Shown: positions 1-10,149, numbered from the stretch's first letter. The stretch: 64,000 bases of DNA from Paenibacillus protaetiae (GCF_004135365.1 NZ_CP035492.1:310001-374000), one strand, 5' to 3'. Numbers and translations are program-made. Notes: generated by a model not told the origin, from the sequence alone.

Positions 1-1
1 C

Positions 2-3000
2 ATTTGCCATGAGTATATCCGCAAAACCGACGGCGCGTTCGATATGGACAGCTTCACCCGCTACATAAACGCCTATCAGGATGTGTCGACACTTACCATT
101 GCCGAAATTTGGGCGATGCCTTTTATGCTGAAAATTGCCGCTATCCGCAGGCTGTCGCTCTTAATGGGCGAGGTGCGGGAGCGGAGGCAGGCTTGCCTGA
201 AGGTGGAAGCGCTGCTGGCCCCTTTTGCCGAAGGGAAAAAAAGCCCCGACGCCGCAGCAATAACCGAAGCGCTGGAACAAGCCGGCGAACAGATGCCGCT
301 GCCCGCTGCCGTTATCGTTCATCTGGCGAGCCAGCTGAACGAATGGGCTGACGAAGCGGGCGAGGTGCGGGAGTGGCTGTTGTGCCGCCTCGACAATGGC
401 GCGGAAAGCTTAAACAAGCTGGTGCTGTACGAGCATCAGCTGCAAGCCTCCTTTGAAGTGACGGCGGGGCAGCTCGTGCAGACACTTCGAATGCTGACTC
501 GTTCGAACTGGACGGCTCCGTTCGAACAAATGAGCATCGTCGAGCGGACGCTGCGCGAAGAGCAGGCGGCGACTTATTCCGCCATGGACGAACGAAGCCG
601 CCAGACATTGCGCGGCCGTGTTGAACGGCTGGCGGCCCGGTATGGCGTGCCGGAGGCGATGATTGCCGAGCAGGCGGTGAAGCTTGCAAGAGACGGCCAG
701 CTTGCATACGAAGCGGGTGAACAACAAGGCGAAGGCGGTTTGCCGCCTAGGCAAGCTTATGCAGCGTATTATTTGCTTGATCCGGCAGGCATCGTAAACC
801 TGAAAGCATCGCTGCGGGAATGCAGCGTGCCTGGCAGGCTGCGCGGAGAAGTGAAGCTGCTCCCGGGCATTACCGCTTATTTGAACTGGACGGTTGCGTT
901 ATTTGCTGTATTGCTTGCTGCCGGCGCGTGGGCGGCGGCTGCAGCCCATCAAGGGCCGATGGGCGTAATTGCGTGGTGCGCGGCGATTGTGACGCTGGCT
1001 TTGCCGGTAAGCGATTGGGCGGTTACGGTCATGCATGAATCGATTTGCCGATTGTTTGAATCCAATCCGCTGCTGCGCTATGACTACGCCCGCGGAATTG
1101 ATGCGGATGCCGCAACCATTACCGTCATTCCGGTCATCTGGTCCAAGGCAGAGGATGTGCTGGACACAGCGGACCGGCTTGAGCTTCATTATTTGGCGAA
1201 CAAAGATCCGAATATTTCGTTTGCGATATTGGGCGATTTTGCCGATGCGGCTTCTGAAGTTGCTGATTCCGACGAGGAAATCAGGCAGACGGCAGTCAAT
1301 CGGATTCATGAGCTGAACCGGATATACGGTAATGCGGAAGCCGGAACCGGCCCGTTCCTGTTATTCCAGCGCAAGCGCGTCTGGAATGAGTCGGAAGGAG
1401 CCTGGATCGGCTGGGAGCGCAAGCGCGGCAAGCTCGTTGAATTTGTGGAGCTGCTGCGCGGCGGCGAAAATACGAGCTACGACTGCACTGCAGGCGACTG
1501 CTCGTCGCTGAACCGGTTCCGTTATGTCATTACGCTGGACGCTGATACGGAGCTGCCGGTTGGCGCGGCGCAGCGGATGATCGCGACGATGCATTTGCCC
1601 TACAACCGGGCGCGGCTTAATGAAACGGGCACGCGTGTTGCGGAAGGCTACGGCGTGCTGCAGCCGCGGGTTGGCGTCAGCTATCAGGCGGTATCGCGTT
1701 CGCGGCTTGCCCGCTTATGGTCGGGGCGGCCGGGCATTGACCCGTATGCGTTTGCGATGTCTGATCCGTATCAGGATGCGTTTGGGCAAGGCATCTTTAC
1801 AGGCAAAGGGATCTTTGATATTAATGCGTTCCGGCAGGTGCTCAGCAGACGTATTCCGGAAAATCGCGTGCTCAGCCATGACCTGCTGGAGGGCGGATTT
1901 CTGCGCGGCGGCTTGTTGACGGATATCGAGGTTGTCGACGGCCACCCTGCAACGTTTCAATCGTACCAGCAGCGGATGCATCGTTGGGCGCGCGGCGACT
2001 GGCAGCTGGTGTTATGGCTCCGCTCCCGGATGGAGGACCGCGACGGCAACCGGCAAAAGGTGGATCTCGGCGGTTTGACGCGTTACCAGATTGTCGACAA
2101 TCTGCGGCGGAGCCTGATGCCGATCGGCATCTTCGCGTTGCTTGCTGCCGGAACATTTATCGGCGGCGGAGCGGGAATAGTGTTATTTGCAATTGGCCTT
2201 GCTACGCTGGCAATGCCGTTCATTCGCACACTGTTTGATATAAGACGGGTCATGCGCAAGCCCGGCACGCTGCTGACGGCGCTTGGTCAGTCTCTAATAT
2301 CGCTTGTGATGCTCCCTTACCAAGCGTTTCTTATGGCAGATGCGGCATTAAGAACGTTATACCGGATCAGCCTTACCAAAAAAAAGCTGCTGGAGTGGAC
2401 CAGCTCTGCCGAAGTGGAACGGAACGGGCGGACCAACCGGCATTCCCTTCTTTTTTATTGGCAAGGGCTTGCCGCAACCGTGCTGTTCAGCATCATTGCC
2501 GGCTTGTACGGCAGCGGGATAGCGCTGGCGGCAGGGCTTGCCGCCGCAGTGTTGTGGCTGCTTGCTCCCGCGTTTGCTTCCTGGCTGGACGGATCGCCTG
2601 CGGCTGAATACGGAAGTGAGCTGTCCCATGACGAGCAGCTCCATTTAAAGCAGCTTGCGGCGCAAATCTGGGCATATTATGAAGATTTCGCAGTGGAGGG
2701 AGAACACTGGCTGCCGCCTGATAACGTCCAGATCGATCCGGCCGTCGGCGTTGCACACCGGACATCGCCGACCAACATCGGCTTGATGATGGCCTGTACC
2801 GTTACGGCCAGAGATTTTGGATTTATTGAGACGGAAGGCATGCTGGACAGGATCGAACGGACGCTTTCAACCATTGAGCAAATGGACAAATGGTCGGGTC
2901 ATCTGTACAACTGGTACGACACACAGACGCTGCGCCCGCTGCCGCCGCTGTATGTATCTACGGTGGACTCCGGCAATTTTGTCGCCTACCTGGTTGCTGT

Positions 3001-6000
3001 TCGGCACGGCATTGTGGAATGGGCGCGCCGTGACAGCGATGCGGAGACGGAAAGCGGCAAACGGCTGGCCGCGCGGGCCGAAGCCATTGCCGCGCGGCTG
3101 GAGGCGGTTATCCAGGCGACAGATTTCCGTCCGCTGTACGACGAAGCGGCCGGCTTGTTTACGCTTGGTTATCACGCGGCGCTCGACCGGAGGGAAACGA
3201 TTTTGTACGATTTGCTTGCCTCGGAAGCAAGGCAGGCCAGCTTCCTAGCGATTGCATTCGGGCAAGTTCCGGCTTCCCACTGGTTTAAGCTTGGACGCAC
3301 GATGACCAAATCGGGGCGGTTCAACACGCTGCTTTCCTGGTCCGGCACAATGTTTGAATTCCTAATGCCGGCGCTGCTTATGCGCACGTACCGCAAGACG
3401 GTCTGGAGCAGCACGTACCGCGGCGTCGTAAACCGCCAAATTCAATACGCGCAGCAGCGCGGTGTTCCGTTTGGCATATCGGAATCCGGCTATTACGCGT
3501 TTGACTATCAGATGAACTATCAATACCGGGCGTTTGGCGTGCCGGGTTTAGGCTTCCAGCGCGGGCTGGAGAACGATCTGGTGCTGGCTCCTTATGCGGC
3601 CGTTATGGCGCTCGCCGTCGATGCAAGGCAGTCGATTCAATCGCTCAATCAAATGGAGAAGCTGGGCGCGAAAGGAAAATACGGCTATTACGAAGCGATT
3701 GACTTTACCGATGGCCGGCTCCCTGCCGGGGAAAAATGCGTGATCATCAGCAGCTTTATGGCGCATCATCTCGGCATGAGCCTGCTGACGCTCGGCAATG
3801 TGCTGCTTCCGTTTACGATGATTGACCGCTTCCATGCGGATAAACGGGTGCAGGCAGCGGAGCTGCTGCTGCAGGAAAGAGTTCCTGAGAAGCCGGCAAT
3901 CATTAAAAACGGCTACAAGCCGATCCCTGCCCGCGAAGCGGACAAAGCAGCGGGCGGCTCGCGTATTCCGCTACGGGAGTTTGACAAGCCTGCTCCGCAG
4001 CCGGAAGTATGCGTATTGTCGAACGGCTCGTTCACCAGCGTCATCTCGGATGTCGGGGGCGGATACACAAGCAGCGGCGGCATTGCATTGTCCCGCTGGC
4101 ATGAAGACCCGGTTGCGGAAGCGCCCGGTTCCTGCTTCTATATCCGCGATGTGGCGGCCGGCAAAGTATGGTCGCCATCGTATGAGCCGTGCCGCACGCC
4201 GGCCGACCGCCAGAAGGTCCGTTTTGCACTGGATAAAGCAAGCTTCGAACGGCTGGACGGGCAAATGGAAACGATGCTGGAAATATGCGTGCCGCCGGAA
4301 CATAAAGCCGAACTTCGCCGGCTGACGCTGACGAATACCGGATCGGAAACCCGAATTATTGAAGTGACGGGTTATATGGAGCTTGCGCTTGCTCCGCCAG
4401 CTGCGGATGAAGCCCATCCGGCCTTCAGCAAATTGTTTGTGAAGACGGAATATGACGCCGCTTCAGAAAGCTTGCTGGCTGTCCGCCGGCCGCGTACGTC
4501 GAAGGAGCCGCCCATCTGGGCAGCTTATTCGATGTCGGTCGGCTGCGAGTCGCTTGGCCCGCCGGAATATGAAACCGACCGGGCAGGCTTTATCGGGCGG
4601 GGCCATACGCTGGCCAGCCCGGCAAGCCTGGAATGCAAGTTGTCCGGCACGGTTGGCGCGGTGCTGGACCCGTCGTTTGTAATGCGCCGCCGATTGTCGG
4701 TCGCCCCCGGCGAGTCCGTCCAGCTGTACGCTGTGGCGGGTATCGCGGCAAGCCGCGAGGAGGCGCTTGCCATTACGGCGGGCGTGTGCGGAGAGCGCCA
4801 AGCCGAGCATGCGTTCCAGCTTGCCTGGACGCACAGCCGCATCGATTTGCGGCATCAGCACTTGACTGCGCTGGAAGCGTCGGATTTTCACGCGCTGGCG
4901 GGACGGCTGCTGTACCAGTCGCCGCTGAAAAACGAGCGCGCGGCCAGCATCGCCGCCAACAAGTCCGGCCAATCCGGTTTATGGCCGCTTGGCATTTCGG
5001 GCGATCTGCCGATTGCCGCCGTCTATATCGCCGACCAGTCGCAGCTCGCTTTTGCCACTAAAGTGCTGACCGGCCATGCTTATTTGCGGCGCAAAGGCAT
5101 CCGCTTCGATCTGTTGTTTATGATTGAAGAAGCGGCAGGGTATTACCATCATTTGCAGGATGCGATCCGCAAAGCATCCGAGCAGACCGGGGACGGCTCA
5201 ACCGGCCCCGGAGCTGTGTTTTTTGTGAATGCGGACAGTATGACGGAGGAACAGCGCCATTTGCTGACGGCGGTCTGCCGCGTATCGCTGCGCGCCGACG
5301 GTCCAAGCCTCCGCGCCCAGCTTGGCGCAGGCGGGCGCCGGAAACCGGCGGATGCGGCAGCCGGCGCGGAGCCGGCCGCAGTTGAAGCAGCATCAGCTGC
5401 GGGCGCTGCAGCTGATGAAGGCGAAGCCGCAGGCGGCCGCACGCAGCGGCAGGATACGCCCGCCGCAGCGGACAATAAAGCGGATTCGGCGCTGCCTACA
5501 ATCGAAGGGCTGCCGCCGTCCTTCCGGCTGCTTCCGGAGAAGAAACGAACCGCTGCAGAGCTGCCGGCTTCGTTCAAGCCGGATTCGCTGCTTATATACA
5601 ACGGCTGGGGAGGTTTCGCCGAAGACGGTCGGGAATACCGGATCGCGATGCATGGCGGCAAATATTTGACCGCGCCTTGGAGCAATGTGATCGCGAATCC
5701 GACGTTTGGCACGCTGGTCACCGAGCTTGGCACCGGCTATACCTGGTGGCGCAACAGCCGCGAGTTTAAGCTGACGCCATGGTCCAATGATCCGGTGCTG
5801 GATACGCCGGGCGAAATTTGCTATATCCGTGACGAAACGAACGGCCGGATCTGGTCCGGGGCTCCGGCGCCCGATCTGGGAGACGAAGCCTATGAGGTGT
5901 CGCATGGCTTTGGCTATACGAGGTTTAACCGGCGGACGAACGGGTTCGCCCAGCAGATGACCGTCTATGTCGACAAGGATGAGCCGGTCAAATTCGTGCT

Positions 6001-8071
6001 TCTTGAGCTGCACAACGAAACGGATGAGGAGCGGGAACTGTCCGTCGCTTATTACACCAATTGGGTGCTTGGCGTCCGGCGTCAAGGCAACGCGCCGTAT
6101 ATCGTATCGGAGTGGGATGAAGAGACCGGCACGCTGCTGGCGCGCAACAGCTACCAGGAGACGTTCCGGGACGGCACTGCATTCCTGCATGTGCTGGCCG
6201 ATGAGCCGCAGCCCCGCCTGTCTTATACGGCGAACCGGCACGAGTTTATCGGCCGCGGCAGCTCGATCGCCCGGCCCTCCGGCATGGAGGCGGATGAGCT
6301 GTCCGGCGCGACCGGCGCATACGCTGACAGCTGCGGAGCGGTCCGGTTAAAGGTAAACGTAGCTCCCGGCGAAACGAGGAAGGTTGCGGTCTTGCTTGGG
6401 GCAAGCGGCTCCAGCGAACAAGCGCTGGCGCTCGTCCGCAAATACGGGAGCATAGCCGGCTGCGAGCAGGCGCTTGCCGAGATGCGCAGCTTCTGGGATG
6501 AAACGCTCGGCCAGATCCAAGTGGCAACGCCTAGCAAGGAGCTGGATTTGATGCTGAACGGCTGGCTGCTGTATCAGGCGCTCTCTTGCCGGATCTGGGC
6601 ACGGACGGGCTTCTACCAAGCTGGCGGCGCGTACGGCTTCCGGGACCAGCTGCAGGATTCGCTGTCGCTGCTCCATGCCCGGCCGGAATTGACGCGCAAG
6701 CAAATTGTCCTTCATGCGTCGCATCAATACGAAGAAGGCGATGTGCAGCATTGGTGGCATGAAGAAACGGAGCGCGGCATCCGGACCAAATATTCCGACG
6801 ACCTGCTGTGGCTGCCTTATGCCGTGGCAAGGTATATCAAGCATACGGGCGACAGCTCGGTGCTTGAGGAGCGGGTGCCGTATTTGACCAGCCCCGTTCT
6901 GACCGAGGAGGAACATGAACGGTACGAAGCGACCACGTTGTCAGCGCATACCGGCACCGTATACGAGCATGCCATTCGCGCCATTGAAAAAGCGTCTCGT
7001 TACGGCGAGCACGGCATGCCGCTGATGGGCATCGGGGACTGGAACGACGGGATGAATTCTGTCGGCGACGAAGGGCGAGGCGAAAGCGTCTGGCTCGGCT
7101 GGTTCCTGTGCGATGTGCTGCGCAAGTTCAGCGAGGTGTGCGAGCTTAAGGGCGATGCCGGGCGGGCGCAGGAGTACCGCGAGCGCCGCGATACGATTGC
7201 GGAAGCGGTGAACCGGAGCGCCTGGGACGGCGAATGGTTCCGCCGGGCGGTTACGGACGAGGGCGCTTGGCTTGGCTCTTACCGCAACGAGGAATGCCGG
7301 GTGGACGCCATTGCGCAGTCCTGGTCTGTTATATCGGGAGCAGCGCCGCTTGAGCGGGCGCGCCAGGCGATGCGTTCGTTCGACCGCGAGCTTGTCGACC
7401 GCGAGCTGTCTGTCGCGCGGCTCCTGACGCCGGCATTTGACAAAACCGATCCAAGCCCGGGTTATATTCAAGGCTACCCGCCGGGCATCCGCGAGAACGG
7501 CGCCCAATATACACATGGCGTTATTTGGAGTATTGTCGCTTGGGCGGAGCTGGGCGAAGGGGATAAAGCGGCGGAGCTGTTCCAGCTGCTGAACCCGATC
7601 AACCACGCGCACAGTGCGGGCGATGTCCGCAAATACGCCGGCGAGCCGTACGTTATGGCCGCAGATGTCTACACGGGCGAGCCGTATAAGGGAAGGGCCG
7701 GCTGGACCTGGTACACCGGGGCGTCCGGCTGGATGTACCAAGCCGGCATTGAATGGCTGCTTGGCATCCGTCGGGAGCAGGATAAGCTGACGGTGAATCC
7801 GGCGGTTCCTGCCGGGTGGGAGCATTATTCATTCCGGTACCGTTATGGCCGCTCGGTTTACGAAGTCAAAGTTACGCTGCGGGGCGCTTCCGCCCAGGTA
7901 CTGCTCGATGGAGCGGCTGTCAGCCATGAAGCCGGCGGCTTGTACATTCCGCTGAAAGATGACGGCCAAACGCATCAGGCGGAATGGATTATTCCGCATC
8001 CGGCTTTAACAGCTGCGGCTCCGGCTGCCGCCGGCAAAAGAGAAGACCAGGCTTCCGTGCCGGCACGTTAA
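2..8071 (+). CDS. Cyclic beta-1,2-glucan synthase (GT84/GH94), 5' end outside window
   Basis: Membrane enzyme of the NdvB/ChvB/Cgs type, which polymerises glucose from UDP-glucose and closes the chain into cyclic beta-1,2-glucan. The frame is open to the left edge and the first visible residues match an internal part of the family, so the start is upstream and roughly the first 150-200 residues are missing (inference). Counting from the ATG at base 44: membrane segments near residues 277-325, a GT84 domain with ITLDADTELP near 492 and QRMHRWARGDW near 643, more membrane segments near 690-730 and 808-850, a glycoamylase-like domain near 880-1240 (GYYAFDYQMNYQYR), then two GH94-type regions. 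The second holds MGIGDWNDGMN (near 2327) with the expected catalytic Asp, and QGYPPGIRENGAQYTHG. An Ala/Pro/Glu-rich linker (near 1765-1820) separates the GH94 regions. A strong terminator follows. Confidence 0.9.
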   Translation: MCHEYIRKTDGAFDMDSFTRYINAYQDVSTLTIAEIWAMPFMLKIAAIRRLSLLMGEVRERRQACLKVEALLAPFAEGKKSPDAAAITEALEQAGEQMPLPAAVIVHLASQLNEWADEAGEVREWLLCRLDNGAESLNKLVLYEHQLQASFEVTAGQLVQTLRMLTRSNWTAPFEQMSIVERTLREEQAATYSAMDERSRQTLRGRVERLAARYGVPEAMIAEQAVKLARDGQLAYEAGEQQGEGGLPPRQAYAAYYLLDPAGIVNLKASLRECSVPGRLRGEVKLLPGITAYLNWTVALFAVLLAAGAWAAAAAHQGPMGVIAWCAAIVTLALPVSDWAVTVMHESICRLFESNPLLRYDYARGIDADAATITVIPVIWSKAEDVLDTADRLELHYLANKDPNISFAILGDFADAASEVADSDEEIRQTAVNRIHELNRIYGNAEAGTGPFLLFQRKRVWNESEGAWIGWERKRGKLVEFVELLRGGENTSYDCTAGDCSSLNRFRYVITLDADTELPVGAAQRMIATMHLPYNRARLNETGTRVAEGYGVLQPRVGVSYQAVSRSRLARLWSGRPGIDPYAFAMSDPYQDAFGQGIFTGKGIFDINAFRQVLSRRIPENRVLSHDLLEGGFLRGGLLTDIEVVDGHPATFQSYQQRMHRWARGDWQLVLWLRSRMEDRDGNRQKVDLGGLTRYQIVDNLRRSLMPIGIFALLAAGTFIGGGAGIVLFAIGLATLAMPFIRTLFDIRRVMRKPGTLLTALGQSLISLVMLPYQAFLMADAALRTLYRISLTKKKLLEWTSSAEVERNGRTNRHSLLFYWQGLAATVLFSIIAGLYGSGIALAAGLAAAVLWLLAPAFASWLDGSPAAEYGSELSHDEQLHLKQLAAQIWAYYEDFAVEGEHWLPPDNVQIDPAVGVAHRTSPTNIGLMMACTVTARDFGFIETEGMLDRIERTLSTIEQMDKWSGHLYNWYDTQTLRPLPPLYVSTVDSGNFVAYLVAVRHGIVEWARRDSDAETESGKRLAARAEAIAARLEAVIQATDFRPLYDEAAGLFTLGYHAALDRRETILYDLLASEARQASFLAIAFGQVPASHWFKLGRTMTKSGRFNTLLSWSGTMFEFLMPALLMRTYRKTVWSSTYRGVVNRQIQYAQQRGVPFGISESGYYAFDYQMNYQYRAFGVPGLGFQRGLENDLVLAPYAAVMALAVDARQSIQSLNQMEKLGAKGKYGYYEAIDFTDGRLPAGEKCVIISSFMAHHLGMSLLTLGNVLLPFTMIDRFHADKRVQAAELLLQERVPEKPAIIKNGYKPIPAREADKAAGGSRIPLREFDKPAPQPEVCVLSNGSFTSVISDVGGGYTSSGGIALSRWHEDPVAEAPGSCFYIRDVAAGKVWSPSYEPCRTPADRQKVRFALDKASFERLDGQMETMLEICVPPEHKAELRRLTLTNTGSETRIIEVTGYMELALAPPAADEAHPAFSKLFVKTEYDAASESLLAVRRPRTSKEPPIWAAYSMSVGCESLGPPEYETDRAGFIGRGHTLASPASLECKLSGTVGAVLDPSFVMRRRLSVAPGESVQLYAVAGIAASREEALAITAGVCGERQAEHAFQLAWTHSRIDLRHQHLTALEASDFHALAGRLLYQSPLKNERAASIAANKSGQSGLWPLGISGDLPIAAVYIADQSQLAFATKVLTGHAYLRRKGIRFDLLFMIEEAAGYYHHLQDAIRKASEQTGDGSTGPGAVFFVNADSMTEEQRHLLTAVCRVSLRADGPSLRAQLGAGGRRKPADAAAGAEPAAVEAASAAGAAADEGEAAGGRTQRQDTPAAADNKADSALPTIEGLPPSFRLLPEKKRTAAELPASFKPDSLLIYNGWGGFAEDGREYRIAMHGGKYLTAPWSNVIANPTFGTLVTELGTGYTWWRNSREFKLTPWSNDPVLDTPGEICYIRDETNGRIWSGAPAPDLGDEAYEVSHGFGYTRFNRRTNGFAQQMTVYVDKDEPVKFVLLELHNETDEERELSVAYYTNWVLGVRRQGNAPYIVSEWDEETGTLLARNSYQETFRDGTAFLHVLADEPQPRLSYTANRHEFIGRGSSIARPSGMEADELSGATGAYADSCGAVRLKVNVAPGETRKVAVLLGASGSSEQALALVRKYGSIAGCEQALAEMRSFWDETLGQIQVATPSKELDLMLNGWLLYQALSCRIWARTGFYQAGGAYGFRDQLQDSLSLLHARPELTRKQIVLHASHQYEEGDVQHWWHEETERGIRTKYSDDLLWLPYAVARYIKHTGDSSVLEERVPYLTSPVLTEEEHERYEATTLSAHTGTVYEHAIRAIEKASRYGEHGMPLMGIGDWNDGMNSVGDEGRGESVWLGWFLCDVLRKFSEVCELKGDAGRAQEYRERRDTIAEAVNRSAWDGEWFRRAVTDEGAWLGSYRNEECRVDAIAQSWSVISGAAPLERARQAMRSFDRELVDRELSVARLLTPAFDKTDPSPGYIQGYPPGIRENGAQYTHGVIWSIVAWAELGEGDKAAELFQLLNPINHAHSAGDVRKYAGEPYVMAADVYTGEPYKGRAGWTWYTGASGWMYQAGIEWLLGIRREQDKLTVNPAVPAGWEHYSFRYRYGRSVYEVKVTLRGASAQVLLDGAAVSHEAGGLYIPLKDDGQTHQAEWIIPHPALTAAAPAAAGKREDQASVPAR

Positions 8072-8092
8072 CCGTTTGGCGCATACATCCCC

Positions 8093-8139
8093 AAAAAGCT
8101 GCTGCTTCCGGCATTTCGCCGCGGGGCAGCAGCTTTTTT
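8093..8139 (+). terminator. Rho-independent terminator after the glucan synthase
   Basis: GCTGCTGC (8098-8105) pairs with GCAGCAGC (8126-8133), extended by A/T pairs on the outside, and is followed by TTTTTT. It lies 22 bases past the stop codon. Confidence 0.85.
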
Positions 8140-8169
8140 CTTATGGGGGAGCGGCCTATTTACACACTT

Positions 8170-8202
8170 TTGACATTAGTGTACTATTTAACTATAACAC
8201 TA
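8170..8202 (+). promoter_or_regulatory. SigA promoter overlapped by an inverted repeat (YtrA-type operator)
   Basis: A perfect -35 TTGACA (8170-8175), a 17-base spacer and -10 TATAAC (8193-8198). The arms TAGTGT (8177-8182) and ACACTA (8197-8202) form a perfect inverted repeat 14 bases apart, covering spacer and -10. The site lies just upstream of a YtrA-type GntR gene. This family is known to repress its own ABC operon, so this is probably the autoregulatory operator (inference). Confidence 0.7.
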
Positions 8203-8288
8203 GGACTGATTAAGCGGAAAGGCAATACGCTTCCCGTCCGTGAGCATGCGGACGGTTCGTGAAGCCGGCAAAGGAGTTGACTTCGTTT

Positions 8289-8678
8289 ATGGCTGATCAG
8301 TTTGACAATCATCTGCCCATTTACATGCAAATTATGGATCTGATTAAGAAAGATATCATTTCCGGCCAATTAATGCCGGGCGACAAAATCCCGTCCGTCC
8401 GGGAACTGGCCGCAGAGCTGCAAATTAACCCGAATACGATTCAGCGGGCGCTTCAAGAGCTGGAGAGGGAGGAAATTGTGGAGTCGAAACGCGGAATGGG
8501 CAGATATGTGACGGGCGACCAAGCGAAAATTACAGGGCTGAAAAAAGAAAAAGCCGGCGAGCTGCTGAGCCGGTTCGTGCAAGGCATGCAGGAGCTTGGC
8601 TTTCACGGAGCGGATATTGTCTCCATTGTTGCGGGAGCGGTTCAGCCCGGGCCATTGAATGACAAGGAGGGTTTGTAA
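8289..8678 (+). CDS. GntR-family (YtrA subfamily) transcriptional regulator
   Basis: Short 129-residue repressor: an N-terminal winged helix-turn-helix (LPIYMQIMDLIKKDI, then GDKIPSVRELAAELQINPNT near residues 10-75) and a short helical tail, the size typical of YtrA-type GntR proteins without a large effector domain. The ATG at 8289 is chosen because AAGGAG (8270-8275) sits upstream of it; an in-frame GTG at 8259 would lie ahead of that site. It is first in a three-gene operon and its stop overlaps the next start (TAATG). In this family such regulators control co-transcribed ABC transporters, often in response to cell-envelope antibiotics. Confidence 0.85.
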   Translation: MADQFDNHLPIYMQIMDLIKKDIISGQLMPGDKIPSVRELAAELQINPNTIQRALQELEREEIVESKRGMGRYVTGDQAKITGLKKEKAGELLSRFVQGMQELGFHGADIVSIVAGAVQPGPLNDKEGL

Positions 8679-9376
8679 TGGAGCCGATCTTGGAATTGGA
8701 GCAGGTTACAAAAAAATACGGGCGCAAAAAGGCGCTTGACCGCGTAACGCTGCGGCTGGATAAAGGGAAAATCATCGGGCTGCTCGGCAGCAACGGCAGC
8801 GGCAAAACGACGCTGCTGAAGCTTGCGGCGGGCATTGCTTTTCCGACATCAGGCAAAGTGCGCATCGGCGGAATCGACGCCGGCCTGCAGACCAAATCGC
8901 TCGTGTCGTTCCTGCCTGACCAGTCTGTGCTGGAATCCTGGATGCGCGTGAAGGACGCGGTTCGTTATTACCGTGATTTTTACCCGGATTTTAAGGAAGA
9001 GAAAGCGCAAAGCATGCTGGAGTTTATGAAGCTGCAGCCGAATGACCGGGTTACCGCTTTGTCCAAAGGGATGCGGGAGAGGCTGGAAGTTGTGCTGGTG
9101 CTTTCGCGGAGCGCCCGGCTGTATTTGCTGGATGAGCCGATCGGCGGCGTGGATCCGGTAGCGCGCGGCAAAATTTTGGACGCGATTGTGCAGTTTTTTG
9201 ACGAGGACAGCACACTGGTTGTCTGCACGCATCTGGTCAGCGATATGGAGCGGGTGTTCGATGAGGTTGTTTTTATCCGGGAAGGCGAAATGATTTTGCA
9301 GGAAGAGGTGGAGTCGATCCGCGTCAACCGCGGGCTTAGCATCGACGGCCTGTACAAGGAGGTGTACGGAGAATGA
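8678..9376 (+). CDS. ABC transporter ATP-binding protein (YtrB-like)
   Basis: 232-residue ABC ATPase that would power the membrane protein encoded next. Walker A is GSNGSGKTT (near residue 36), the signature-like stretch is LSKGMRERLEV, and Walker B is LYLLDEPIGGVD, followed by a switch His in VCTHLVSD. The signature is LSKGM instead of LSGGQ, as is common in YtrB/EcsA/BcrA-like exporters. AAGGAGG lies upstream, the start overlaps the regulator stop by one base, and the end overlaps the next gene by four (ATGA). The substrate cannot be told. Confidence 0.9.
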   Translation: MEPILELEQVTKKYGRKKALDRVTLRLDKGKIIGLLGSNGSGKTTLLKLAAGIAFPTSGKVRIGGIDAGLQTKSLVSFLPDQSVLESWMRVKDAVRYYRDFYPDFKEEKAQSMLEFMKLQPNDRVTALSKGMRERLEVVLVLSRSARLYLLDEPIGGVDPVARGKILDAIVQFFDEDSTLVVCTHLVSDMERVFDEVVFIREGEMILQEEVESIRVNRGLSIDGLYKEVYGE

Positions 9377-10089
9377 TTAAGCTGCTGAAATATGACTGGA
9401 AACGGAATATGGACGGCGTCTTGTCCACTTTGGGCATACTGATTGCGATTCAAATCGTGCTGCCGATCGTTTGGGAGTGGCGTAATTGGGATTCGGACAC
9501 ACGGATTACGCTTGGCGGAATCGCTTATATGGCAGTCGCTTTTGCTTTGTTTGCTTCGGCTTGCCGGACGTATGCTTACGGCTTGACACGCATTCACCGG
9601 AGGCTGCTCCCCGTGCATCCGGCCGCGGAGTTTGCCGCCCCTCTTCTGCTTGGAACGCTGTATCTGGTTGTGCTTGCCCTTATCGGAATCATTCAGATTG
9701 GATTGACCGGTGTCGTCCATTTGGAGGGTGTCGGCGGTTCAGAGATTTTTAGCGCAATAGCAGCCTTTGTAGTTGGAGTCGTATTTTCATACAGTCTAGT
9801 ATTCGTTTGCATAACTGTGGCCTGCAGTATCCGCTGGAAGCAAAGGACGCTGATTGGCGTCGCGCTGTTTGTTGCGCTCATTAATTTAAATTCTTATATA
9901 ACGGATGCGCTGTTTAGCAGCAGTACCGCGTTTACCGGCGGCGTAACGTTTCGTACTAATACCAGTACGGTTGTTATCGAACCGGGAAGTTTCCCGCATA
10001 TCGGCGGAGATTTGCTGCTGAATCTCGTGTTCGCCGTCTTGTTTATGGCCGTATCGGTCGCTCTGGTGAAAACAAAAGTGGAGATTTAA
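9373..10089 (+). CDS. ABC transporter membrane subunit
   Basis: 238-residue integral membrane protein with about six hydrophobic segments (for example near residues 17-35, 50-70, 92-115, 128-150, 160-178 and 212-232). It is the likely permease partner of the ATPase, with which it overlaps by four bases. No conserved export motif was recognised, so the family is inferred from topology and operon position. A very strong terminator follows, so this ends the regulator-ATPase-permease operon. Confidence 0.75.
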   Translation: MIKLLKYDWKRNMDGVLSTLGILIAIQIVLPIVWEWRNWDSDTRITLGGIAYMAVAFALFASACRTYAYGLTRIHRRLLPVHPAAEFAAPLLLGTLYLVVLALIGIIQIGLTGVVHLEGVGGSEIFSAIAAFVVGVVFSYSLVFVCITVACSIRWKQRTLIGVALFVALINLNSYITDALFSSSTAFTGGVTFRTNTSTVVIEPGSFPHIGGDLLLNLVFAVLFMAVSVALVKTKVEI

Positions 10090-10096
10090 TTCATCA

Positions 10097-10149
10097 AACC
10101 GTGGTTTACGGGCTTGGCAGCAACCCCGTAAACCACGGTTCTTTTTTTA
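10097..10149 (+). terminator. Rho-independent terminator
   Basis: A perfect 15-bp stem, AACCGTGGTTTACGG (10097-10111) with CCGTAAACCACGGTT (10126-10140), followed by CTTTTTTT. It closes the ABC operon. Confidence 0.9.

Noticed and set aside
5393-6241. Long open frame on the minus strand inside the glucan synthase gene
   Set aside because: It lies wholly inside a well-conserved gene and shows no ribosome site or family resemblance. Such antisense frames are common in GC-rich codon use.
6941-7825. Second long antisense frame in the glucan synthase gene
   Set aside because: Same reasoning: it overlaps the conserved GH94 catalytic region completely.
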